Of a DNA stretch of 14,155 nucleotides, positions 5,773 to 13,167 are shown piece after piece; position 1 is the stretch's first letter, and the number at the start of each line of letters is the position of its first letter. The position numbers and the translations under genes were made by a program. This DNA is from an uncultured Ruminococcus sp. (GTDB taxonomy: Bacteria; Bacillota; Clostridia; Oscillospirales; CAG-272), in contig CACXCL010000054.1 in assembly GCA_902766115.1 (NCBI GenBank), positions 1-14,155 of the forward strand, written 5' to 3'. The notes under the pieces are model-generated. The model worked only from the letters and a program-made list of their open reading frames with translations, did no database searches and was not told where the DNA came from.

Positions 5773-7065
5773 TCAACTCTTCGGGGGATGGTACGTCATG
5801 CCCTCGCGTATGCCCGTGCCGCCTATGATGATAAGATCGTTCTGACCGAGCCATTCGGAGGGATCGTCCGCTTCTTCCGCGGACACCTCGCGGCACAGGT
5901 AGTTCCCGCCGCTCTCTCCGATCACCTCTATCCGGCGGAACTCCACCGTCACCTGATCCAGGACGAACACGCCCATCTTCCCGTCCTTCATCCTTACGGC
6001 GGAGACGGGAACGCTGAATCCCGTGACCTCGTCGGTGACTATCCTCACCGACTGCAGCCTTGTGAAATCGAATCCCTCTTTCACCTCGCCGCATTCGAGG
6101 ATCACAAGACCGTTCTCGCCGCTTGTCAGAATGTTGAAGACCGTCATCTCAAGCGGTACCTCCGCGTTGTTCTGCATGGTCACGCGGATCGGGACGTTCG
6201 GCGCGTTTTCATAGCGCAGCTTTACCTTTCCTGCGTCGTCTTTGCTCATGGGACAGGCGAGATACCACTTGAAGGACGTCACGATCTTGCCGGCGTCCAG
6301 TCCCGCGGGGGGAGACGGTTCGGATTTTGCCATGCCGTCGAAGGACGACACGGTCAGCGAGTCGATCTTATCGGCGGAGAAGATCTCCTCATATCCGTCG
6401 CACTCGGAATAATAGTACCCCGAGGAGGGGGCGGCGACGGTGCCCATCAGCGTCCCGAGAGAGGCGCGGAGCTCGTCCTTTTTGCTGTTCAGCTCGGCGA
6501 TCTTCGCGTCGAAATCGGTGATCTCCCCGGTGAGCACGTCCCTTTTTTTCATCTTGAGGAACAAATCGGAGTGCAGAGACGCCTCCCGCCCCAGATTCCC
6601 CGATTCCGAGGCACGCCGCATATCGACCACGGTGGAGAAAATGCTGTCGTCCACCGCGCCGGTGTCGCCCATCGTGACCGATACGGTCCTGCAGTTCTCA
6701 AGCATTGTGATCTGCCTGTCGATGGACGCCAGCTTTGCCTCGATATCCGGCGACGGAACGGAGTATATGTCCGCGACCTTCTCGGACGCTTTGACCTTTT
6801 CTCCGTCCTCCAGGGCGGAGGACAGACTGCCCTCGGCGGCCACGCCCGCGGAGATCGGTGTCTCCGTCCGCATGATGTATCCGTCGCAGGTCACCGTGTT
6901 TTCAAGCGTCGAGCGGCGGGCGAAGATCATATCCGCGTTCGTTCTGAAAGCCTTCACGATGTGATATCCGAGGTATATGACCGTGCCGAGAGACAGTAGG
7001 GTCACGGCGACCCAAAGGGCTACGCGCTTCAGGTATTTCCTGTCGAAAACAGGCTGTTTTTTCAT
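5773..7065 (-). CDS. HlyD-like membrane fusion (adaptor) protein
   Basis: Predicted single-pass envelope protein resembling HlyD/RND periplasmic adaptors. After a basic start comes one transmembrane helix (about residues 15-36), then an extracellular part: a first barrel-lipoyl strand (about 50-95, ENTVTCDGYIMRTETPISA and DGEKVKASEKVADIYS), two helical hairpin segments (about 107-130 and 165-205), the returning lipoyl region (GTVAAPSSGYYYSECDGYE), and beta-barrel/proximal domains (about 265-430) with FSVPVSAVRMKDGKMGVFVLD, very like adaptor C-termini. No transporter or outer-membrane partner is adjacent. The ATG at 7065 has an AGAGAGG SD about nine bases upstream. It lies 41 bases after the YhaN-like gene and 16 before yggS. 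From memory, clostridial division clusters often have such a gene at this spot; a cell-envelope or peptidoglycan role is only inferred. Confidence 0.75.
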   Translation of the reverse strand: MKKQPVFDRKYLKRVALWVAVTLLSLGTVIYLGYHIVKAFRTNADMIFARRSTLENTVTCDGYIMRTETPISAGVAAEGSLSSALEDGEKVKASEKVADIYSVPSPDIEAKLASIDRQITMLENCRTVSVTMGDTGAVDDSIFSTVVDMRRASESGNLGREASLHSDLFLKMKKRDVLTGEITDFDAKIAELNSKKDELRASLGTLMGTVAAPSSGYYYSECDGYEEIFSADKIDSLTVSSFDGMAKSEPSPPAGLDAGKIVTSFKWYLACPMSKDDAGKVKLRYENAPNVPIRVTMQNNAEVPLEMTVFNILTSGENGLVILECGEVKEGFDFTRLQSVRIVTDEVTGFSVPVSAVRMKDGKMGVFVLDQVTVEFRRIEVIGESGGNYLCREVSAEEADDPSEWLGQNDLIIIGGTGIREGMTYHPPKS

Positions 7066-7106
7066 CTCACGGCGCCTCTCTTTCCCTGATAATCCGGCGG
7101 GTCAGT

Positions 7107-9401
7107 CTAAAGCCTGATCCTCCTTGCGCGGAACCTTTCCGCTGCGGCGGACTCCTGTCTGCGGCAGGTGCAGAGCAGTGTCTGCAGTCCGAAGGAGTCG
7201 GACGAGAGCATCCCGAGCGTCTCGGCAAGACGCTCTTCGTCAAGCCTCGAGAAGCTCTCGTCGAAGACCGCGGGCGGAGCGTCTCCCGTTCCGTTTTCGA
7301 ACAGCGCCTTGATGAGCGCCAGTCTCAGCGAGATATACGCCGCGTCCTCGGTCCCGGACGACATGAAGTCCACTTCTTTCGTTCCGGCGTCTCCCGAATC
7401 GAAGAACATATCGAATTTCGGAGACACGCTGAGCGATCCGTATTTTCCGCGGGAGATGGAGCTCATCATCCCGGAGGCGTTTTTCGTGATCCTGGGCAGA
7501 ATGCCGGAACGAACGTTGTCCCCGGCTTTCTGAAGGGTCTCGTATGCGGTGACGTAGGCGTCGTGGCGTCTCTTGAGATTTTCGATTCGTCCGTTCAGCT
7601 CTTCTATCTTTTCGGCTGTTTCGGCGGGGGAAACGGAGGTTGCTCTCAGCACGGCAAGGGAGCGTTCCAGCTCGTGTTCCTTCTTTTCCATCTCTCCGAG
7701 GCTCATGTGGCAGAACTGCCTTTTGCGCTCCGCTTCCTTTATCTCGGCGGCGTTCATTTTCTCCGCTTTTGCCCCGGCGGAGGTAGCCATGATCCCGGCG
7801 TATCTCTTCTCCACCTCGGTGGGATCGGCGTCGTCCTTCATCTCCTCCATGACGGACAGCTTGCCTGTGAGGAGAGTGCGTTCCTCCTCAAGAGACGCGA
7901 TGGCGGCGCGGCTTTCTTCGGAGACTGTTTTCACCACGCGGAGCAGGTCTCTGTCGGAGGTATCCGGGAAAAGGGAAGGATCCAGCCCCAGGTCCGCGCC
8001 TATCTGTTCAAGCTCGGCTCTTGCGTCGACCGCCACGGTCTGCGCCGCCTTGAGACCGTCGCCGGCTTTCCGGAATCTTTCGACGGCGGCCTGATACTCG
8101 TTTCTCCTCTCCATGGTTTTACCGATGGACTCTTCCAGATCGTCCAGAGAAGTGGCGCCCCATTTTTCGATTATGGATCTTATAATGATCCTTTGATTGC
8201 CCCGCACCGCGAAAACGATGAACGAGGCGGCGATCACCGCCATTGAGACGAGCCCGGTTATAAGATAATCGAACTTCCTTGAGAAGAACATCCAGACAGC
8301 CGCTCCCACTCCGGCAAGGCCGATCAGCAGTATCGCCATGGCGATCCAAAAAGTCACCTTCGAGTGAGCGCTCAGCTTTTCCGCCTTGTCCATTTCCAGA
8401 TACGGAGTTTCCTCGAAATCGTCCTCCTCCTCGGGGAGACCTTCTCCGTCGCCGGGATCGGGGACGTTCGCCGCTTCCTCCTCGGCGCGCTCCAGAGCGG
8501 AGAAGTCCCGCTCGCAGGATTCGATCACTCCGAAGGTCCGCTGATCCGGTCCGTGCTCCCGCTCGACGGCGAGAGACTGCTCCGTCTCATCGAGTTTCCT
8601 CCGGATCTCCTCTCTGCCGTCCAGCGCGCGCTTGGATTTTATGATCTTCAGCGCCTCGTCCAGCTCGTCCAGTTCGTTTTTGTTTTTCTTCGCGGTATCT
8701 TTTTTGCGCTTTATCTCTTCCAGCGCAGCCTCTGTTCTGATGGTTTCCTCGGCGGAGTCCCTGTCCTCCTCCAGAGATCGCATGAGCGAATCTCTTTTGT
8801 CCTCCAGGGTGCGTATCAATCCGCCGTTTTTGTTTTTGTAGAGCAGCTCGATGCGCGCCTCGTCCAGTTTCTGCAGCGCTTTTTTCACGTCCACGCCCTC
8901 GTCCGCGGAGGAGAGTATGTTCTCCATGGACTGACTCAGCGGCAGGGAGTCCGGCTTCACTCCGAACTGCTGGCGCACGAAAGCCGTGTTAACGAACACC
9001 TGCTCCGGCACTCCGAGAAGATATTCTCCCACGGAGAGGGAGGTGTGTACCGGCGTCCCGGTGGCGCAGTCAACGATACGCGCCGACTCCCTGTACTGGT
9101 TTTTGCCCTCGGACGTCCCCACGTGCGTCAGCTTGCGCTCCACCCGGAGCTCGCGTCCGTCCTTCATGACGAAGACGGCGTACCCGGACGCCACTCCGGT
9201 GTTCCAGTTGATGTATTTCTGCTTTTCGTTTATTATCCCCTTTGCGCCGGACAGACCGTAGAGTACGAACTTGATGAACATCGCCGCCGAGGTCTTGCCG
9301 GATTCGTTCGGTCCCTCGATCACGTTCAGCCCCGGGGACAGCTCGATGTCCCGGTCGATCAGCGTCCCGAAGGACGATATGTGCAGTTTTTTTATATACA
9401 T
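7107..9401 (-). CDS. yhaN: YhaN-like SMC/Rad50-type ATPase with membrane segments
   Basis: ABC-type ATPase of the SbcC/Rad50 class, probably driving a partner nuclease at DNA ends. The N-terminal head has Walker A GPNESGKT (residues 30-37) and a Q-loop near FVRQQFGV. A coiled coil spans about 165-310, two hydrophobic helices lie at about 349-373 and 379-399, and a second coiled coil runs about 420-630. The C-terminal head has the ABC signature FMSSGTEDAAYISLRLAL (679-696) and Walker B PPAVFDES (709-716). No zinc-hook CXXC is present at the apex; the transmembrane pair occupies that place, as in Bacillus YhaN, so the coil tip is probably held in the membrane. At 764 residues it is shorter than Bacillus YhaN (about 960). 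ATG at 9401 has GGAAAGG eight bases upstream. It follows the nuclease gene by 31 bases. Confidence 0.86.
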   Translation of the reverse strand: MYIKKLHISSFGTLIDRDIELSPGLNVIEGPNESGKTSAAMFIKFVLYGLSGAKGIINEKQKYINWNTGVASGYAVFVMKDGRELRVERKLTHVGTSEGKNQYRESARIVDCATGTPVHTSLSVGEYLLGVPEQVFVNTAFVRQQFGVKPDSLPLSQSMENILSSADEGVDVKKALQKLDEARIELLYKNKNGGLIRTLEDKRDSLMRSLEEDRDSAEETIRTEAALEEIKRKKDTAKKNKNELDELDEALKIIKSKRALDGREEIRRKLDETEQSLAVEREHGPDQRTFGVIESCERDFSALERAEEEAANVPDPGDGEGLPEEEDDFEETPYLEMDKAEKLSAHSKVTFWIAMAILLIGLAGVGAAVWMFFSRKFDYLITGLVSMAVIAASFIVFAVRGNQRIIIRSIIEKWGATSLDDLEESIGKTMERRNEYQAAVERFRKAGDGLKAAQTVAVDARAELEQIGADLGLDPSLFPDTSDRDLLRVVKTVSEESRAAIASLEEERTLLTGKLSVMEEMKDDADPTEVEKRYAGIMATSAGAKAEKMNAAEIKEAERKRQFCHMSLGEMEKKEHELERSLAVLRATSVSPAETAEKIEELNGRIENLKRRHDAYVTAYETLQKAGDNVRSGILPRITKNASGMMSSISRGKYGSLSVSPKFDMFFDSGDAGTKEVDFMSSGTEDAAYISLRLALIKALFENGTGDAPPAVFDESFSRLDEERLAETLGMLSSDSFGLQTLLCTCRRQESAAAERFRARRIRL

Positions 9402-9432
9402 AAGCCGTGCCTTTCCGAGAGGTCGCCTCTCA

Positions 9433-10581
9433 TCAGTCGGAGTTTTGCCGGTTTTCGCCCGTCGTTACGGACTCGCCCGCCAGGGCGGCGAGGGAATATC
9501 TCAGAGCCGCGGATCCCCGCGCTCTCTCCTCCGGATCGTCGGAGGTGATGAGCGGAAGCAGGAGGCGGTACACCTCGCCCCGCACCGTGGGGTCGGAGGC
9601 GAGGGACGAGGCGTTCAGGAGCGGGACGGTCTCGTCCCGCACCGTCAGCGAGAAAAGCCTGTCCGTCGAACGTTCAAGCTCCCCGACGTTCACCACCAGC
9701 GATTCGTCCACGTTCCCGGTCAGAGTGACGCGGAGGAGTGTGTCCGCACCGAGCTTTCTTTCCGAGATCAGCCCGGCTATTTTTTCCTTCAGCTCATAAT
9801 TTGTCGACGCTCCGTCCACGGCAAGCGTCATGTTCTCGTATCTTCTCTTTGAGAAGCGTATCCGCTGCGGAGAGACCCGCACCGCGCCGCCCCCGTCCCG
9901 CTCGACGGTGCAGAGCACGGCGCCCTTCGGTCCCGTCTCGTCGTAGGACCTGCTCTCGAGACAGCCGCAGTACATCACGTTTTTCGGGAATACTCCCTCT
10001 TCGTCCGGGTTGTGGATGTGTCCCAGCGCGTTGTAGTCGGCGCCGAACTCCTCCAGCTCCCTTACGCTGACGGGGCAGGACGGGCCGACCGGGGCGATCA
10101 GGTCGCAGTGGGCGCAGAGGACGTTGATGAGTCCGTCCCGCTCCGCCCGGTGTCCCGCAAGGGGGTTCTGCCGCATGGCGGGATCGGTGAACGCCCATCC
10201 GTAGACCCTCACGCCGATTTCCGGGAATTCGAAGGACGAAAGCTCGTCCGAGGTGAAAATAAACGTGTTTTTCGGGAAAATGTCCTTTTTCCACACGCTG
10301 CCCTCGCGTGCGAAGTCGTGATTTCCCGGGGAGATCACCACGGGACATTTCAGTTTCCCGATCTCGCTGATGATGAGAGCGAGGGTCTCACGGGTGACAA
10401 AGTCGTTGTCGAAAAAGTCGCCGGCGATGAGCATGAGATCGATGTTTTCCGTCCGGGCAAAGGTCATAAGCGAAGTGAATGTGCCACGGAGCTCGTTTTT
10501 GCGCACCTCCGCCTTGTCCGGCGGAAGCTGGGAAAACGGACTGTCGAGATGGATATCGCCCGAGTGAAGAATCTTTATCAT
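9433..10581 (-). CDS. yhaO: YhaO/SbcD-like metallophosphoesterase (DNA nuclease)
   Basis: Calcineurin-like phosphoesterase of the Mre11/SbcD branch, expected to cleave DNA ends with the SMC-like ATPase encoded next. The metal-binding motifs appear in order: GDIHLD (8-13), GDFFD (54-58), GNHD (86-89), AHCD (157-160) and GHIH (187-190). The catalytic domain covers about 1-240; the remaining 140 residues form a capping/ATPase-binding region with little conserved sequence. Length 382 is normal (Bacillus YhaO about 408). The ATG follows GGAAAGGA by about five bases. The gene starts 18 bases after truB and ends 31 bases before the YhaN-like gene, so the two are almost certainly co-translated partners. 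Polarity and substrate are not readable from sequence. A classical SbcD is less likely because the partner has membrane helices. Confidence 0.88.
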   Translation of the reverse strand: MIKILHSGDIHLDSPFSQLPPDKAEVRKNELRGTFTSLMTFARTENIDLMLIAGDFFDNDFVTRETLALIISEIGKLKCPVVISPGNHDFAREGSVWKKDIFPKNTFIFTSDELSSFEFPEIGVRVYGWAFTDPAMRQNPLAGHRAERDGLINVLCAHCDLIAPVGPSCPVSVRELEEFGADYNALGHIHNPDEEGVFPKNVMYCGCLESRSYDETGPKGAVLCTVERDGGGAVRVSPQRIRFSKRRYENMTLAVDGASTNYELKEKIAGLISERKLGADTLLRVTLTGNVDESLVVNVGELERSTDRLFSLTVRDETVPLLNASSLASDPTVRGEVYRLLLPLITSDDPEERARGSAALRYSLAALAGESVTTGENRQNSD

Positions 10582-10599
10582 TTTGTCCTTTCCTTTCCG

Positions 10600-11583
10600 T
10601 CAATCCGTGTCCGGAGGGCTTTTCCTGCGTCTTTCCGACGATCCCTCCGGCGGGACGAGACTGAGGTCGAACAGTTTTTCCGAACTGATATACGCGTCGC
10701 GGCTCCCCTCTTCTCCGCGGGCGCGTCCGAGACCCACGAGAGCGCCGTCCTTCAGCACGCGGATGAGCGCGCCGTCGGGAAACGAGACTTTCATCTTCTT
10801 TTGCGACACAGGCGCGCCGCAGACGAACAGCTTCAGCAGGAACGGGACCGGGGAGACCGCCGGCAGGTCGGAAAATAGTCCGTCCACAGGCGTCACCGCG
10901 GCTATCCGCTCGGCAAGGGTCATTTTTTCTATATCCTCGACCGTTTTCGCGTCTTCGATGCGGAACGGTCCGCTTTTTATTCTGACGAGGGAGCTCATGG
11001 CGGCTCCGCACCCGAGCTTTTTGCCTATATCGTCGCAAAGAGTGCGAACGTAGGTCCCCTTGGAGCAGACCACACGGAGCCTGTATTCGTCGACCGAGAG
11101 TTTTTCTGCCTCGCAGGAGTATACGGTCACACGCCTGGGCTCCCGCTCCACGGTCTCGCCCCGGCGGGCGACGTCCACCAGTTTTTCTCCGCCCACTTTG
11201 ACGGCGGAGAACATGGGCGGGATCTGCTCGATCTCCCCGACGAAAGAGGCGACCGCCTCGCGCACCGCGCTCTCGTCCGGGATTGCGTCGGAACGGGACA
11301 GGATCACCCCCGTCACGTCCTGGGTATCGGTGGCGATCCCGAGCTTCATCCCCGCCTCGTATTCCTTTTCGTCTGCCATGACGTACTCCGACGCCTTGAC
11401 CGCTCTCCCCAGCAGGATGGGCAGGACGCCGGTCGCCATGGGGTCCAGCGTCCCGGTGTGGCCCACCCGGGGCGTGTCGTACAGCTTTCGCATGGCGGAG
11501 ACTATCCTGTGGGAGGTGACTCCGGCGTGCTTGTTGATTATCAGGATGCCGCTGACGGTATCCGGCTTCTTTTTTCTCGACAC
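10600..11583 (-). CDS. truB: tRNA pseudouridine(55) synthase TruB
   Basis: Makes pseudouridine 55 in the T-loop of tRNAs. The family core is clear: SGILIINKHAGVTSHRIV (11-28), RVGHTGTLDPMATGVLPILLG (39-59) with catalytic Asp47, EYEAGMKLGIATDTQDVTG (74-92) and RVVCSKGTYVRTLCDDIG (about 170-190). A PUA-like C-terminal domain follows (about 245-310). Length 327 is slightly above typical because of a charged Ser/Arg-rich tail. The start is GTG with GGAGG eight bases upstream, placed only four bases after the nrnA stop. In many Firmicutes ribF follows truB; here the YhaO-like gene takes that place 18 bases downstream. Confidence in function is very high. Confidence 0.97.
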   Translation of the reverse strand: MSRKKKPDTVSGILIINKHAGVTSHRIVSAMRKLYDTPRVGHTGTLDPMATGVLPILLGRAVKASEYVMADEKEYEAGMKLGIATDTQDVTGVILSRSDAIPDESAVREAVASFVGEIEQIPPMFSAVKVGGEKLVDVARRGETVEREPRRVTVYSCEAEKLSVDEYRLRVVCSKGTYVRTLCDDIGKKLGCGAAMSSLVRIKSGPFRIEDAKTVEDIEKMTLAERIAAVTPVDGLFSDLPAVSPVPFLLKLFVCGAPVSQKKMKVSFPDGALIRVLKDGALVGLGRARGEEGSRDAYISSEKLFDLSLVPPEGSSERRRKSPPDTD

Positions 11584-11587
11584 GGCG

Positions 11588-12589
11588 TTATCCTCCGAGT
11601 ATCGCGGAGAATGCGCCGACCGCTTTTTCCACGGCTTCCTCCGGAGAATCCGCCTCTATCGTACAGCCCGCGGCTCTGCCGTGACCGCCGCCTCCGAAGA
11701 GCGCGCAGACCGCGCTCACGTCGAAGTCGCCCCTCGCGCGGGAGGACACGCGGAACTCCGTCGGCGTGTCGAACTTCTGCCGCAGAGCCACGGCGACGTC
11801 CACTCCGGCGACGGAGCGGGGAACGTCCACCGCGCCGCCTCCGTCGGATTCCTCGGCGCCAAGGGCGCGAAGCTCGTCCGAGGGGAGCACCGTCACGGCG
11901 AGACGACCGTTTTCGTATAGCCTCAGGTTTTTCACGGCGATCATTTTGCAGTACAGCTCCTCCGCCGTCGTCTGCTCCATGAGCAGGCGGCTGATCTCGG
12001 AGGGCTCCGGTCCGTCGGGGTCGCCTTGTATCTCCCGGAGGAGCTCTCCGGCGATCCGGTGAGTTTCCGGCGAGGTGTTGGAGTAGGCGAAAGACCCCGT
12101 GTCGGCGACGAGGGCGCCGTACATGGCGCGCGCCGCGGCGGGGGACGGGGCGATCGCTTCTCTTCTTTTCATCTCTTCGTAGACCGTGAAGACAAGCTCG
12201 CCGGCGGCAGCGGCGGACGGGTCGACGAGACCCGGTGCGAACTGCTCGCCTCTCATGTGGTGGTCTATCATGAATGACGCGCGCGAGGCGATCTCCGGCG
12301 TCTTTCCGAGCTGCGCCGGGCTGGGCACGTCCACGGTGCAGACGACGTCCCATCCGTCAGTTCCGTCCGCCTCCATGCCCTCGGGAATAAGGAAGCGGAG
12401 CCGCTTCTGCGGCGGATCCGGGAAGAACACCGCCGATCTTATCCCGGCGGCGCGGGATATGAGACAAAGCGCGACGCAGGACCCCACGGCGTCCCCGTCG
12501 GGATTCGTGTGTCCCACCACGAGCAGCGAGGTCGCGGACAGTATCAGATCGCACACGTCTGCGGCGCAAAGCTTTGCGAAATCACTCAT
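11588..12589 (-). CDS. nrnA: NrnA-type DHH phosphoesterase (nanoRNase / pAp phosphatase)
   Basis: Cytoplasmic DHH/DHHA1 phosphoesterase that, by family, degrades nanoRNAs (2-5 nt) and may dephosphorylate pAp. Metal ligands are visible: GHTNPDGDAVGS (26-37), the Asp in CTVDVPSP (Asp87), IDHHMRG (DHH at 109-111) and VADTGSFAYSNT (Asp163). The DHHA1 substrate-binding domain (about 220-333) carries FGGGGHGRAAGC with GGGGH at 299-303. Length 333 is normal. The ATG overlaps the end of rbfA by eight bases and uses a GGAGG inside rbfA. The rbfA-nrnA-truB order is shared with many Firmicutes and supports the NrnA assignment over other DHH proteins. Confidence 0.94.
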   Translation of the reverse strand: MSDFAKLCAADVCDLILSATSLLVVGHTNPDGDAVGSCVALCLISRAAGIRSAVFFPDPPQKRLRFLIPEGMEADGTDGWDVVCTVDVPSPAQLGKTPEIASRASFMIDHHMRGEQFAPGLVDPSAAAAGELVFTVYEEMKRREAIAPSPAAARAMYGALVADTGSFAYSNTSPETHRIAGELLREIQGDPDGPEPSEISRLLMEQTTAEELYCKMIAVKNLRLYENGRLAVTVLPSDELRALGAEESDGGGAVDVPRSVAGVDVAVALRQKFDTPTEFRVSSRARGDFDVSAVCALFGGGGHGRAAGCTIEADSPEEAVEKAVGAFSAILGG

Positions 12590-12962
12590 ACTCTCCGTCC
12601 TCCGCGGCCTCCCGGCTTCCTTCGGAGGCGCCGATCTCCTTCAATATCGAGGCGATCTCCGCCCCGTGGCGCACGCCGCCGTCCTCGATGAAGGAAAGCT
12701 CCGGCGTGATGCGCAGATTCAGTCCCTCCGCAAGGCGTCTTCTGATATATCCGGCGGAGGATCTGAGCCCCCGTCCGATCTCTTTTTCGTCCCCGCCTAT
12801 GGCGGAGTAGTATATCTTCGCGTATTTCAGGTCGCCGGACACCTCCGCAGACGTGACCGTGATCATGGCGTCAGCCACCCGCGGGTCCTTCACGTCGCGC
12901 AGGATGAGGGATACCTCCTCACGCACCGATTCGTTGATCCTGTTTTTTCTGTATCTTGCCAT
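12582..12962 (-). CDS. rbfA: 30S ribosome-binding factor RbfA
   Basis: Ribosome assembly factor that binds the immature 30S subunit near the 5' end of 16S rRNA. The 126 residues hold a single KH-like domain: RYRKNRINESVREEVSLIL at the start, VKDPRVADAMITVTSAEVSGDLKYAKIYYS in the middle, and GYIRRRLAEGLNLRITPELSFIEDGGVRHG before a short acidic tail. I prefer the ATG at 12962 to a TTG at 12977 because AAAGGGA lies about five bases before it and the family starts this way. It is the first gene of the minus-strand operon, preceded by a promoter at 13046-13074 and a hairpin in the leader. infB, its usual upstream neighbour, is absent here. It overlaps nrnA by eight bases. Confidence 0.95.
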   Translation of the reverse strand: MARYRKNRINESVREEVSLILRDVKDPRVADAMITVTSAEVSGDLKYAKIYYSAIGGDEKEIGRGLRSSAGYIRRRLAEGLNLRITPELSFIEDGGVRHGAEIASILKEIGASEGSREAAEDGEYE

Positions 12963-12990
12963 TGCGGTCCCTTTCAAAGCGGTATTCGCC

Positions 12991-13031
12991 GTTTTTTCTC
13001 CGCGGAAATCGCGTCACCCGCGAGAAAAAAC
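12991..13031 (-). promoter_or_regulatory. Long hairpin in the rbfA leader
   Basis: Arms 12991-12999 (GTTTTTTCT) and 13023-13031 pair perfectly over 9 bp; after a one-base bulge (13000), 13001-13005 pairs with 13018-13022 (CGCGG/CCGCG). It lies between the predicted transcription start (about 13039) and the rbfA SD, ending about 28 bases before the ATG. The U-run is in the 5' arm, so it is not an intrinsic terminator. It may stabilise the mRNA or respond to temperature, since rbfA is a cold-shock gene in Escherichia coli; that is inference. Confidence 0.5.
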
Positions 13032-13045
13032 AATACACCTTATAC

Positions 13046-13074
13046 ATTGTATCACAAAACCGGCGTCATTTCAA
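13046..13074 (-). promoter_or_regulatory. Sigma-A promoter for rbfA operon (extended -10)
   Basis: Read on minus: -35 TTGAAA (13074-13069), a 17-base spacer, and -10 TACAAT (13051-13046) preceded by TGA, matching the extended TGN motif. The start would be near 13039, giving a leader of about 77 bases. This is the only strong promoter I see for the 13 minus-strand genes. It lies back-to-back with the plus-strand promoter, with 26 bases between the two -35 boxes. Confidence 0.82.
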
Positions 13075-13100
13075 GAAAAACGGAACGGAAAATCAATATA

Positions 13101-13129
13101 TTGACAACAGGCGACGGGAATGGTACAAT
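13101..13129 (+). promoter_or_regulatory. Near-consensus sigma-A promoter, rightward
   Basis: A consensus -35 TTGACA (13101-13106), a 17-base spacer and -10 TACAAT (13124-13129) preceded by TGG (extended -10). The start is near 13136, giving a leader of about 32 bases to the ATG at 13168. The perfect palindrome CAATATATTG (13094-13103) touches the -35 box and could be an operator, though it is short. The promoter rules out a longer reading frame start at 13120, which would lie inside it. Confidence 0.88.
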
Positions 13130-13167
13130 ATGAACGCAGGGAAAGGGCACGGACGGAAGGTGAGAAA

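Noticed and set aside
5788..6999. 403-codon plus-strand open frame opposite the HlyD-like gene
   Set aside because: Arg/His/Gly-rich translation with no motif; the minus-strand frame has a transmembrane helix, adaptor motifs and an RBS.
8364..9548. 394-codon plus-strand open frame opposite yhaN
   Set aside because: It crosses the 3' end of yhaO and the 5' end of yhaN in antisense and has no recognisable motif; Walker A and the coiled coil lie on the other strand.
12991..13031. Leader hairpin as an intrinsic terminator or attenuator
   Set aside because: The U-run is in the 5' arm and an A-run follows the stem, the wrong arrangement for termination in either direction.
13120..13167. Upstream ATG at 13120 as the start of the coiled-coil protein
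   Set aside because: It lies inside the promoter (between the -35 and -10 boxes), so the transcript cannot contain it; ATG 13168 has a good SD.
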